A stretch of DNA of 64,000 nucleotides from Mycolicibacterium goodii (GCF_022370755.2 NZ_CP092364.2:1-64000), one strand, 5' to 3'. Counted from the stretch's first letter, positions 25,706 to 33,934 are shown. Program-made: numbers and translations. Notes: a model not told the origin generated them from the letters alone.

Positions 25706-26833
25706 ATGTACTCACAGCCGTTGGTGGATGCGATCGCCGAGGCCGAACACCTCGTGGTCACCGCCCCGTTCATCGAATCCGAGGCCGATCTGGCCGAAGG
25801 GCTGCAGTACCTCGCGGGCTGCGTCTCGGGATGCCTGCACCTGGCATTCGACTACGACCGTGACCATCCCTTCCTGCAGTCGGGAACCGGTCCGTTCACC
25901 AAGATGGGCCTCGACAACCCCGACACGCTGTACTTCGGCACCCGTGTGCAACCCGGGCACGAGTACGTCGTCACCGGGAAACGTGGCACCACCACCGATC
26001 TGAGCTTCCAGATGCTCGGCGGTGAGTACACCGACGACAACGTGCCCGCGAGCCAGGCCGCGTTCGACGACCGGGATCTCGACATCGCCGATGACGGCAC
26101 CTTCGAATGGCGCGTCACACCGACGACTCCGTCGCAACTGCTGATCCGTGAGGTCTACAACGACTGGTCGGCCCAGCGCGGGCACATCAGCATCGCGCGC
26201 ACCGACACCGCGGGCACGGCGCCGCCGCCGTTGACCAAAGAGCTCGTCGAGAAGCGGTACGCGGTAGTGGGCAGGCAACTGGTGCAACGCGTCAAGACGT
26301 GGCTGCAGTTTCCACAGTGGTTCTACGACAACCTGCCCGTCAACACCATGGTCGCACCCCGGCTGACACCGGGCGGTCTGTCGACGCAGTACTCGTCGGT
26401 GGGGCATTTCGATCTGCGGCCCGACCAGGCGATGGTCATCACGCTGCCGGTACCCGACGCGCCGTACCTCGGATTCCAGCTCGGCAGCCTCTGGTACATC
26501 TCACTGGACTACATCAACCACCAGACGTCGCTGAACGGCACTCAGGCGCAGGCGGATCCGGACGGCAAGATCCGCATCGTGGTCTCCGATGCCAATCCCG
26601 GTGTCACGAACTGGTGTGAGACACTCGGTCACCGCAGGGGTTACCTGCAGTTCCGCTGGCAGCGGTTGTCGCGGGCGCTGACCGAGGCCGACGGCCCGAC
26701 CGTCGAGGTGATCGACATCGACCGTGTTGCCGAAGCGTTGCCGTACCACGCGTCCAACAAGATCTCCGATGAGGACTGGCGGGCCCGGATCGCGTTGCGC
26801 CAACAGCAGGTTCAGAGCAGGATGGTGGGCTGA
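25706..26833 (+). CDS. DUF1214-type protein of the sterol regulon (Rv3531c-like)
   Basis: 375-aa protein without signal peptide or TM segment. The C-terminal part (MVITLPVPDAPYLGFQLGSLWYISLDYINHQTSLN and FRWQRLSRA) resembles DUF1214; similar length, position and order to Rv3531c. No catalytic motif is evident. It begins a tight operon (1 bp to the SDR gene) that is headed by a KstR site, so a role in steroid or steroid-acid handling is inferred. Function unknown. Confidence 0.75.
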   Translation: MYSQPLVDAIAEAEHLVVTAPFIESEADLAEGLQYLAGCVSGCLHLAFDYDRDHPFLQSGTGPFTKMGLDNPDTLYFGTRVQPGHEYVVTGKRGTTTDLSFQMLGGEYTDDNVPASQAAFDDRDLDIADDGTFEWRVTPTTPSQLLIREVYNDWSAQRGHISIARTDTAGTAPPPLTKELVEKRYAVVGRQLVQRVKTWLQFPQWFYDNLPVNTMVAPRLTPGGLSTQYSSVGHFDLRPDQAMVITLPVPDAPYLGFQLGSLWYISLDYINHQTSLNGTQAQADPDGKIRIVVSDANPGVTNWCETLGHRRGYLQFRWQRLSRALTEADGPTVEVIDIDRVAEALPYHASNKISDEDWRARIALRQQQVQSRMVG

Positions 26834-26834
26834 C

Positions 26835-27629
26835 ATGAGCTATTCGCCGAACGGACTGTTGAAGGACAAGGTCGTCGTCATCAGCGGCGTCGGCCCCGCG
26901 CTGGGCACCACGCTCGCACGGCGCTGTGCCGAGGAGGGTGCCGATCTGGTGCTCGCGGCCCGGACCGTCGAACGGCTCGAGGACGTCGCCAAGCAGGTCA
27001 CCGACGCCGGAAGACGCGCGCTGTCGGTCGGCACCGACATCACCGACGACGCCCAGGTGAGCAACCTCGTCGACGAGACGATGAAGGCCTACGGCCGCGT
27101 CGATGTGCTGATCAACAACGCATTCCGGGTGCCGTCGATGAAACCGTTCGCCAACACCACCTTCGAGCACATGCGTGAGGCCATCGAGCTCACGGTGTTC
27201 GGCGCGCTGCGGCTCATCCAGGGTTTCACGCCGGCGCTCGCCGAATCGAAAGGTTCGGTGGTGAACGTGAATTCGATGGTGGTTCGCCACTCGCAGGCGA
27301 AGTACGGCGCCTACAAGATGGCGAAGTCGGCGCTGCTGGCGACCTCGCAGACCCTGGCGACCGAGCTGGGCGAGAAGGGCATCCGGGTGAATTCGGTTCT
27401 GCCCGGCTACATCTGGGGTGGGACTCTGAAGAGTTACTTCGAGCACCAGGCGGGCAAGTACGGAACCAGTGTCGAGGACATCTACAATGCGGCCGCGGCC
27501 GGTTCCGACCTCAAGCGGCTGCCGACCGAGGACGAGGTGGCCTCGGCGATCCTGTTCATGGCCAGCGATCTGGCCAGCGGGATCACAGGCCAGGCGCTGG
27601 ATGTGAACTGCGGGGAGTACAAAGCCTGA
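26835..27629 (+). CDS. Short-chain dehydrogenase/reductase (Rv3530c-like)
   Basis: 264-aa classical SDR. The cofactor site reads SGVGPALG instead of the usual TGxxxGIG; NNAF replaces the common NNAG; the catalytic pair is in YGAYKMAKSA (Tyr-x3-Lys). The C-terminal GITGQALDVNCGEY is standard. ATG at 26835 follows the DUF1214 stop by 1 bp. Likely oxidises or reduces a steroid or hydroxyacyl substrate within the KstR regulon; the exact substrate is unknown. Its TGA overlaps the first ATG of the 77-bp repeat. Confidence 0.85.
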   Translation: MSYSPNGLLKDKVVVISGVGPALGTTLARRCAEEGADLVLAARTVERLEDVAKQVTDAGRRALSVGTDITDDAQVSNLVDETMKAYGRVDVLINNAFRVPSMKPFANTTFEHMREAIELTVFGALRLIQGFTPALAESKGSVVNVNSMVVRHSQAKYGAYKMAKSALLATSQTLATELGEKGIRVNSVLPGYIWGGTLKSYFEHQAGKYGTSVEDIYNAAAAGSDLKRLPTEDEVASAILFMASDLASGITGQALDVNCGEYKA

Positions 27630-27709
27630 TGAGCTTGCGAAGGCGAGCGCGAGTGAGGATCGCAGCGAGGGACGAGCGAGGACCGGAGCGAGTGGGAGTC
27701 GAGCCATGA
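27629..27709 (+). CDS. Mini-ORF in 77-bp repeat, unit 1 (26 aa)
   Basis: ATG overlapping the SDR stop (TGATG) opens a 26-codon frame rich in Arg (starts MSLRRRARVRIAARDERG) that ends with a TGA overlapping the next ATG. Translation would be by re-initiation. Whether the peptide has a function or only keeps ribosomes moving through the repeat is unknown. Confidence 0.35.
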   Translation: MSLRRRARVRIAARDERGPERVGVEP

Positions 27710-27786
27710 GCTTGCGAAGGCGAGCGCGAGTGAGGATCGCAGCGAGGGACGAGCGAGGACCGGAGCGAGTGGGAGTCGAGCCATGA
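27706..27786 (+). CDS. Mini-ORF in 77-bp repeat, unit 2 (26 aa)
   Basis: Exact second copy of the 26-codon frame. Its TGA overlaps the ATG of the sulfotransferase gene (ATGA at 27783-27786), keeping a chain of coupled stops and starts from the SDR gene to the sulfotransferase gene. Confidence 0.35.
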   Translation: MSLRRRARVRIAARDERGPERVGVEP

Positions 27787-28928
27787 GCTTGCGTACGAAT
27801 GTGGGCACGGTCGAAGATCTGCACGCGTCGGCCGTCAAGGCGACCGGACTCGACGATTTCGGACCGGACGACGACAACTATCGCGAGGCTCTGGCCGTCC
27901 TGTTGGAGTCCTACCAGCGCGACGCCGATCTCACCGAGCTGGGCAGCAAGATGTCGCGGTTCTTCCTGCGCAACGCGCTCGTGGCGCGTCTGCTCAGCGA
28001 GGCGTCGTGGAAGCAGCACCCGCGGCACGCCGATGTGGCGATCGAGCGGCCGATCTTCGTCACCGGGTTGCCGCGCACCGGCACCACGGTGCTGCACCGA
28101 CTGCTGACGGCTGACCCGGCCCACCAGGGCCTTCAGATGTGGCTCGCCGAGTTTCCGCAGCCCCGCCCGCCGCGCGAGACCTGGCCCGACAACCCCGTGT
28201 ACAAGCAGCTCGCCGCGCAGTTCTCACAGCATCACGAGGAGAACCCGGACTACACGGGCCTGCACTTCATGACCGCCGACGAGGTGGAGGAGTGCTGGCA
28301 GCTGTTGCGTCAATCCCTTCACTCGGTGTCCTATGAGACCCTCGCGCACCTGCCGACCTACGCCAACTGGCTGGCGCAGCAGGATTGGACGAAGCCCTAT
28401 CAGCGGCACCGCCGCAACTTGCAGCTCATCGGACTCAACGACGCCGAAAAGCGTTGGGTGCTCAAGAATCCCAGCCACCTGTTCGCACTCGACGCACTGT
28501 TTGCGACCTACCCCGACGCGCTGGTGATCCAGTGCCACCGCCCGGCGGAGACCATCATGGCCTCGATGTGCTCGCTGGCGGCACACACGACCGCGGGATG
28601 GTCCAACACCTACGTCGGCGCTCAGATCGGCGCCGACTCCATGGACACGTGGGCACGCGGGCTCGAGGCGTTCAACGCCGAACGCGCCAAGCACGACCCG
28701 GCCCAGTTCCTCGATGTGGACTACGCCGATTTCATCGCAGATCCGCTGTCGACGGTCGAGAGCGTCTACCGGCATTTCGGTCTGCCCTACACCGACGAGG
28801 CGCGCACGGCCGTCGCCGAGGCGTACGCCGCGAGTCAACGGGGACCCCGTGCACCCAAACACACCTATTCGCTGGCGGATTACGGCTTGACCGCCGAGTC
28901 CGTCAAGGAACGGTTCGCCGGTCTCTGA
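27783..28928 (+). CDS. Sulfotransferase-family protein (Rv3529c-like)
   Basis: 381-aa protein with the PAPS-binding loop IFVTGLPRTGTTVLHRLL at about residue 96 and a downstream 3'-phosphate segment (CHRPAETIMASMCSLAAHT). The N-terminal 80 residues are helical. It matches Rv3529c in order and size. Sulfonation of a sterol or lipid hydroxyl is the family expectation; the true acceptor is unknown. The first four codons derive from, or seeded, the 77-bp repeat. Last gene of the KstR-controlled operon that begins at 25706. Confidence 0.82.
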   Translation: MSLRTNVGTVEDLHASAVKATGLDDFGPDDDNYREALAVLLESYQRDADLTELGSKMSRFFLRNALVARLLSEASWKQHPRHADVAIERPIFVTGLPRTGTTVLHRLLTADPAHQGLQMWLAEFPQPRPPRETWPDNPVYKQLAAQFSQHHEENPDYTGLHFMTADEVEECWQLLRQSLHSVSYETLAHLPTYANWLAQQDWTKPYQRHRRNLQLIGLNDAEKRWVLKNPSHLFALDALFATYPDALVIQCHRPAETIMASMCSLAAHTTAGWSNTYVGAQIGADSMDTWARGLEAFNAERAKHDPAQFLDVDYADFIADPLSTVESVYRHFGLPYTDEARTAVAEAYAASQRGPRAPKHTYSLADYGLTAESVKERFAGL

Positions 28929-28960
28929 ACCGTCGTTTCACTGCGTGGCGGAGGTCACTT

Positions 28961-28988
28961 CAGCTAGTTACCTATAATTTGATAGCTG
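28961..28988 (+). promoter_or_regulatory. Promoter of the VTC operon: TATAAT framed by an inverted repeat
   Basis: A perfect -10 hexamer TATAAT lies at 28973-28978 in an AT-rich patch, about 107 bp before the VTC gene. CAGCTA (28961-28966) and TAGCTG (28983-28988) form an inverted repeat around it and could be an operator. No good -35 is seen. Confidence 0.5.
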
Positions 28989-29084
28989 TTAACCATCTTC
29001 CGCACAGCGGACGCATAGCTTCGCGCGATTAGCTGATCGCGGGCTACGTCAGGGTGGTGCCGAGGACCGGAAAGGTGGTGGCGC

Positions 29085-29984
29085 GTGTTCGGCCGGTTTC
29101 GTGGGCGCGTGCACACCCCGCCACCGGCGTACGAGGACGTGCCGACGCTGCCCAGCGGCTATCAGCAGACCGCCAGCAGGATGCACGCCTTCAACCGCTA
29201 CGAGATCAAGTACTTCGTCGACGAGATGCGGGTGCCCGAACTGCGCGACGAACTCACCGCGCACATGGACACCGATCCGTATTCGCCTCGCGGCGGTTAC
29301 CCGGTGACCTCGCTCTACTACGACACACCTGATCTGCGGTTCTACTGGGAGAAGATCGAGGGCCTGCGATTCCGTCGCAAGCTGCGGATGCGGCTGTACG
29401 GCGCGCCGTCGGCGTGCGCCGACGACACCCCGGTGCAGATCGAGATCAAGCAGCGCGTCAACCGCGTCACCCAGAAACGCCGCACCGAAATGCCGTACGG
29501 GACCGCCGTGCAGTGGCTCGACCACCGCAAGGAGATCGACTGCGACGCATCGCAACGACCGTTCGTCAACGAGGTGTCGACGCTCGTGCAGAACCTCGAC
29601 CTGCGGCCCATCGTCACCACCGGCTACCTGCGCGAAGCGTTCGTCGGGCGCGACGCCGACCTGGGCCTGCGTGTCACCATCGACCACAAGGTGCACGGCC
29701 GTGACCGCGATTTCCACTTCGCGTCGGGTGCGCAGAACCGCTTCACGATCCCGCCCAAGCTCGCCATCGTCGAAGTCAAGGCCAACGAGCGGGTGCCCTA
29801 CTGGATCACCGACCTGCTGGCCCGCGTCGACATGTCGGTGATCCGCGTCTCGAAGTACTGCCAGTCGGTTCAGGCGTTCGGCCTCGCGCCGCGCTCGGCG
29901 CTCGGTGCCCCGGAACTGGTCATGTCCGCCGGCGCCGACGACACCGTCCCCGACGACCTGCTGGAATCCGCGCCGTCGGCGTGA
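29085..29984 (+). CDS. VTC-domain protein (polyphosphate polymerase-like)
   Basis: 299-aa protein built almost entirely of a VTC/CYTH-like tunnel domain. Family features: NRYEIKYFVDEMR near residue 38, SLYYDTPDL, basic strands FRRKLRMRLYG, VQIEIKQRV (E-x-K), TGYLREAFVG, LRVTIDH and a C-terminal IVEVKANERVPYW with the metal-binding Glu. In yeast Vtc4 this domain makes polyphosphate from ATP; bacterial homologues are mostly uncharacterised. GTG at 29085 fits. It begins a three-gene operon with DUF4956 and CotH genes. Confidence 0.8.
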   Translation: MFGRFRGRVHTPPPAYEDVPTLPSGYQQTASRMHAFNRYEIKYFVDEMRVPELRDELTAHMDTDPYSPRGGYPVTSLYYDTPDLRFYWEKIEGLRFRRKLRMRLYGAPSACADDTPVQIEIKQRVNRVTQKRRTEMPYGTAVQWLDHRKEIDCDASQRPFVNEVSTLVQNLDLRPIVTTGYLREAFVGRDADLGLRVTIDHKVHGRDRDFHFASGAQNRFTIPPKLAIVEVKANERVPYWITDLLARVDMSVIRVSKYCQSVQAFGLAPRSALGAPELVMSAGADDTVPDDLLESAPSA

Positions 29985-30036
29985 ACCCGATCGCGTCCCG
30001 ACAGCTCCACCATTCCGAGTTCGATCAGGAGTATCC

Positions 30037-30714
30037 GTGAACATCAACCTGCAGGACCTCAGTGGCACCTTCACGACGTTCGACGTCGTCGCGTCGTTGG
30101 CGCTGTCGCTGGTCCTGTCCGTCATCATCGGCTGGGTCTATCGCTACACCCACAAGAACGTGTCCTACAGCCAGTCCTACGTGCAGACACTCGTGCTGGT
30201 CTGCATGGTCGTCTCGGTCATCATGCTGGTGGTCGGGTCGAACATCGCCCGGGCGTTCGCGTTGGTCGGCGCGCTGTCGGTGATCCGATTCCGTAATGCC
30301 ATCAAGGAAACCCGCGACGTCGGTTTCGTCTTCCTGGTGATGGCGATCGGCATGACGACCGGAACGCGGTTCTACACCCTGGCGATCGCCGCGACCATCG
30401 CCATCTGCCTGGTGTTGGTCATCATGAACAAGTTCAACATGTTCAAGCTCGACGTCAAACGTCAGGTGGTCAAGGTGCAGGTGCCGCCGGAACCCGAGTA
30501 CACGGCCCGCGTCGAGGACACCCTGATCGAGTACTGCAGCGAATTCGAGCTGGTCTCAACGGAATCGGTGCGTGCCGGTGCGCTCATGGAGCTGTACTAC
30601 ACCGCGCAGCTCAAGAAGAACAAGAAGAGCAGTGACCTCATCGCGGCGCTCAGCGCGGTGAACACCGGCCAGCGCGTTACCGTCCTGACCGGCTACGACC
30701 AGACCGACATCTGA
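30037..30714 (+). CDS. DUF4956 integral membrane protein
   Basis: 225-aa protein with three to four TM segments in the first 135 residues (ASLALSLVLSVIIGWVY, LVLVCMVVSVIMLVV, then a RFRNAIKETRDVGFVFLVMAIGM segment typical of DUF4956) and a soluble C-terminal domain of about 85 residues. GTG at 30037 follows AGGAG by 6-7 nt. It lies 52 bp after the VTC gene and its stop overlaps the CotH ATG. Function unknown; partners suggest a membrane component of a polyphosphate- or phosphorylation-related complex. Confidence 0.78.
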   Translation: MNINLQDLSGTFTTFDVVASLALSLVLSVIIGWVYRYTHKNVSYSQSYVQTLVLVCMVVSVIMLVVGSNIARAFALVGALSVIRFRNAIKETRDVGFVFLVMAIGMTTGTRFYTLAIAATIAICLVLVIMNKFNMFKLDVKRQVVKVQVPPEPEYTARVEDTLIEYCSEFELVSTESVRAGALMELYYTAQLKKNKKSSDLIAALSAVNTGQRVTVLTGYDQTDI

Positions 30715-32201
30715 TGACGGCGCCGGCCGATTCGAGGTGGCGCCGGCTCGTGCACCGGATCCCGAGACCCCTGCGCCAGCACTGGAAGCTGCTGAGTGTG
30801 TTCATCGCATTCGTGGCTGTCGTGGCGCTGGTGCTCGGTGACGTCCGCATCCGGCCGTACATCACGGGTGATCCGACCATCGTCGCCTCCGAGGTCACCG
30901 AGAACATCACGGGCACCGTCGATCTCTTCGACAGCTCGGTGCCGCACTCACTGGCGATCGAGCTGACCGATGCCGAATACCGCGACATGGTCGAGCAGTT
31001 CAAGGCCGACGGCGACAAGAAATGGGTCACGGCCGACATCACGATCGACGGCACGACGATCGACGACGTCGCCGTGCGGCTCAAGGGCAACTCGACGTTG
31101 ATGGGCCTGCGCGGTGTCCATTTCGGACCGCCACCGGGTGAACCCGGCACACCTGGGCCCGGCGGACCCGGGCCTGGCGGGCCCGGTGGACCCGGTGGAC
31201 CCGACGGTGGGCCGCCACCCATGGGGCCCATGAGCACCGTGACCGAGGACGATCCGTTGTCGTTGCCGCTGCTGATCAGCTTCAACGAAAACGCCGACGG
31301 CCGTGGATACCAGGGCCTGACCGAACTCTCGGTGCGTCCCGGGGCGCCCGTGCTCAACGAGGCACTCGCGTTGTCGCTCACCGCGATGACAGGTCAGCCG
31401 TCGCAACGCTACGCCTACGTCACGTACTCGGTGAACGGCGCAACCACCACGAGGCTCGTGCTCGAGCACCCCGACGAGAACTACGCCGACGGCTTGTTCG
31501 ACTCCGACGGTTACCTGTACAAGGCGCGCGCCAAGTCGCGGCTCGAATATGTCGGGCCGGACCAGTCGTCGTACGCCGACCAGTTCAAGCAGATCAACAC
31601 CGTCGACACCGGGAACCTCCAGCCGCTCATCAACTTCCTGAAGTGGTTGGACGGCGCCGACGACGAGGAGTTCGCGCGGTCGCTCGCCGACTGGGTCGAC
31701 GTGGAGTCGTTCGCGCGGTACGCCGCGACTCAGAACCTCTTGGTCAACGGCGACGACATGGCCGGTCCGGGTCAGAACTACTACCTGTGGTACGACCTGG
31801 GGACCAAGAAGTTCACGGTGGTGTCGTGGGATCTGAATCTGGCCACGTTGATGGGTGACGTGAAGCTGGGGCCGCACGATCCGATGGAGTTCAAGCCACC
31901 GTCGGGGTTTCAACCACCGACCGGGATGGGGCCGCCGCCCGGAAAAGAGTTGGGGGGCAACCTGCTCAAGGAGCGGTTCCTGGCTTCACCGGCGTTCACC
32001 GAGGTCTACGACACGGCGTACTGGGAGCTCTACGATCAGATCTACGCCGACGGGCAGGCCCTGAAACTGCTGGACGCGATCGTCGAGACGGTGCCCGTCA
32101 CCGACGGACTCAGCACCGAAGAGCTTCAGGCGCAGAAGGATACGTTGCGGAAGTTCCTCACCGAGCGGGCGAGTGTGCTGCAGCGGATACGGGACCGCTA
32201 A
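30714..32201 (+). CDS. CotH-kinase-family secreted/anchored protein
   Basis: 495-aa protein with one TM anchor at about residues 24-43 and an extracytoplasmic CotH domain: VRLKGNST, the NLLVNGDDMAGPGQNYYLWYD segment and the active-site WDLNLA with its metal-binding Asp. In Bacillus CotH is an atypical protein kinase. A Gly/Pro-rich collagen-like insert lies at about residues 138-173, unusual for the family. TGATG coupling with the DUF4956 gene. It converges with the gene at 32198 with 4 bp overlap. Confidence 0.8.
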   Translation: MTAPADSRWRRLVHRIPRPLRQHWKLLSVFIAFVAVVALVLGDVRIRPYITGDPTIVASEVTENITGTVDLFDSSVPHSLAIELTDAEYRDMVEQFKADGDKKWVTADITIDGTTIDDVAVRLKGNSTLMGLRGVHFGPPPGEPGTPGPGGPGPGGPGGPGGPDGGPPPMGPMSTVTEDDPLSLPLLISFNENADGRGYQGLTELSVRPGAPVLNEALALSLTAMTGQPSQRYAYVTYSVNGATTTRLVLEHPDENYADGLFDSDGYLYKARAKSRLEYVGPDQSSYADQFKQINTVDTGNLQPLINFLKWLDGADDEEFARSLADWVDVESFARYAATQNLLVNGDDMAGPGQNYYLWYDLGTKKFTVVSWDLNLATLMGDVKLGPHDPMEFKPPSGFQPPTGMGPPPGKELGGNLLKERFLASPAFTEVYDTAYWELYDQIYADGQALKLLDAIVETVPVTDGLSTEELQAQKDTLRKFLTERASVLQRIRDR

Positions 32202-32671
32202 CCGTCACCGGGGGCCGGAGCCGTCGACGACTCCTCCAGCACTCCCTCGGCGACGGCATGTTTGATGCTGTCGGACAGCCGCGGACACGACGGCGTACGC
32301 GCCGGATCGCCACCGGCGGCGCGGATCTCGCTGAACACCGCGCAGCGCTGTGTGGCCTCGGCGTTCCACTGCACGGCGGTGTGCGCGGGGCCGAGCTTCT
32401 TCACCTGCACCGACACGTGGCAGTGCCGGCAGTCCACCGACACCAGGCCGGAGTTCAGGTACCGCTCGCGGTCGCGCCTGCTGGCTTCGCGCACAGCCGC
32501 CGCGCGCTGCGGATCGGACGCGAAATCCGGTGCCTTGGACCAGCTTCCGGTGCTGCGGCGATTGCCGGCGGGATGATCGTCGTCGTCGTCGTGGACGCCG
32601 TGGAGGAGCAGCATCGAGCGGGCCAGTGTATCGACATCTGGCACCCGGCCCGGCTCGTTGCGTGCTGACAT
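32198..32671 (-). CDS. Conserved mycobacterial protein downstream of kshA (Rv3527-like)
   Basis: 157-aa soluble protein with no signal or TM. VDCRHCHVSV gives a CxxC-H pair, with further Cys in QRCAVF and PSCPRL, so a metal or redox site is possible. ATG at 32671 overlaps the kshA TGA (ATGA), which fixes the start and indicates co-translation. It matches Rv3527 by position. Function unknown; a role tied to the Rieske oxygenase is inferred from coupling. Confidence 0.75.
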   Translation of the reverse strand: MSARNEPGRVPDVDTLARSMLLLHGVHDDDDDHPAGNRRSTGSWSKAPDFASDPQRAAAVREASRRDRERYLNSGLVSVDCRHCHVSVQVKKLGPAHTAVQWNAEATQRCAVFSEIRAAGGDPARTPSCPRLSDSIKHAVAEGVLEESSTAPAPGDG

Positions 32672-33831
32672 CAGCTCGACTGCTCCGCCTTCTCGGCTTC
32701 TTTCTGGGCCGCCTGGGCCTTCAGGTTCTCCTGGACCTCGACGTTCCACTTCTCGACCGCGGCCGTGGTGTCGACCTCCAGCTCGAACCGGTCGGTCATG
32801 TCGGGGGTGATGTCGGCGACGTCGACGTAGAACTGCTGGTACCAACGCCGCATCTGGTAAACCGCGCCGTCCTCCTCGACCAGCAGCGGATTGTCGATGC
32901 GGGTCTTGTGCTTCCAGATCTCGACGTCCTGCAGGAAGCCCTTGCTGACGCCCTCGGTGAAGGCATCGGCGAGCTTGTCGGTGGTCGCGTCGTCCAGGCC
33001 CTTGGGCTTCTCGACGATGACACCCCATTGCAGCACGAACGAATCCTGCGTCACGGGGTAGTGGCAGTTGATCAGGATCGACTCGGCCTTGAACTCGCCG
33101 TACGTGTTGTGCAGCCAGTTGATCATGAAGGACGGGCCGAAGTACGAGGCCTCCGAATCGAGTTTGGCCTCACCGTAGGCGGTGCCGAGGTCGTTGACGT
33201 CGGGCCGTCCCACGTTGTGCAGGTACTGGCTGGCGATGTGCCCTTCGAAGACGTTCTTGAAGTACGTCGGCAGCCCGAAGTGGATGTAGAAGAAGTGCGC
33301 CATGTCCGTGACGTTGTCGATGATCTCGCGGCAGTTGCTGCCCTCGATCAGCATCGAGTTCCACTTCCAGTCGGTCCATTCACCGCTGGACCACTCGGGG
33401 ATCTCTGGGATGCGCACCTCGGGCTGCGGCGGGTTGCCCTCGTGGTCGTGCCACACGAACAGCAGACCGCCGCGCACATCGGTGTGCCACGAGCGCGTGC
33501 GCGCCAGACGCGGGGTGCGCTTGGCGTAGGGCACGAGCTTGCACTTGCCGTCGCCGCCCCAGCGCCAGTCGTGGAACGGGCATGCGACCTCGTCACCCTT
33601 GATGGTGCCCTGCGAGAGGTCCCCACCCATGTGGCGGCAGTACCCGTCGAGAATGTGGAGTTCATCCTTGGAATCCGCGAACACCACGAGCTTGGTGCCG
33701 AAGATCTGCACGCTGTGCGGCTTGCCGTCCAGGAAGTCCTTCACCGGTCCAAGGCAGTGCCAGCCCCTCGCGTACCGATCCGGCAGCGCGCCGGTGTCGA
33801 TCTCGCGAATCCCGACAGTCTCGGTAGCCAT
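32671..33831 (-). CDS. kshA: 3-ketosteroid 9alpha-hydroxylase, oxygenase component
   Basis: 386-aa Rieske non-haem iron oxygenase that hydroxylates C9 of androstadienedione-type steroids and, with KstD, opens ring B. The Rieske cluster ligands are C65, H67 (YCRHMGG) and C84, H87 (CPFHDW). Mononuclear iron ligands include H179 and H184 in DMAHFFYIHFG, with an Asp further on. Length matches Rv3526. ATG at 33831; the KstR site at 33858 lies 26 bp upstream. Its reductase KshB is not encoded in the window. Confidence 0.95.
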   Translation of the reverse strand: MATETVGIREIDTGALPDRYARGWHCLGPVKDFLDGKPHSVQIFGTKLVVFADSKDELHILDGYCRHMGGDLSQGTIKGDEVACPFHDWRWGGDGKCKLVPYAKRTPRLARTRSWHTDVRGGLLFVWHDHEGNPPQPEVRIPEIPEWSSGEWTDWKWNSMLIEGSNCREIIDNVTDMAHFFYIHFGLPTYFKNVFEGHIASQYLHNVGRPDVNDLGTAYGEAKLDSEASYFGPSFMINWLHNTYGEFKAESILINCHYPVTQDSFVLQWGVIVEKPKGLDDATTDKLADAFTEGVSKGFLQDVEIWKHKTRIDNPLLVEEDGAVYQMRRWYQQFYVDVADITPDMTDRFELEVDTTAAVEKWNVEVQENLKAQAAQKEAEKAEQSS

Positions 33832-33857
33832 GACGCCTCCAGTCCCTCGCTTCTAAC

Positions 33858-33871
33858 TAGAACACGTTACA
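33858..33871. promoter_or_regulatory. KstR operator upstream of kshA
   Basis: TAGAACACGTTACA matches TnnAACnnGTTnnA, 26 bp before the kshA ATG. Confidence 0.85.
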
Positions 33872-33934
33872 GTTTTCCGGTCCGATCGTGCAACGAGGGC
33901 GCGTGACCTGCGACATACCCGCAGGGACGGACGG

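Larger units (their letters stand above)
27629..27793 (+). repeat. MIRU-like 77-bp tandem repeat (two full units plus 11 bp)
   Basis: Two identical 77-bp units, 27629-27705 and 27706-27782, each starting ATGAGCTTGCG; the same 11 bp recur at 27783-27793 as the first codons of the sulfotransferase gene. The upstream stop and first unit overlap as TGATG. Each unit is a complete ORF that ends ATGA into the next. This is the organisation described for mycobacterial interspersed repetitive units in intergenic tandem arrays. Confidence 0.9.

Noticed and set aside
27629..27793. 77-bp repeat considered as a CRISPR array
   Set aside because: Units are directly abutting and identical, with no spacers, and there are no cas genes.
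26604..28124. 506-aa minus-strand open frame across the SDR, repeat and sulfotransferase
   Set aside because: Contains a duplicated stretch only because it crosses the 77-bp repeat; otherwise antisense with no recognisable domain.
31126..31232. Gly/Pro-coding stretch considered as an independent DNA repeat or PE_PGRS fragment
   Set aside because: It is in frame within the CotH gene and too short; treated as a protein insert.
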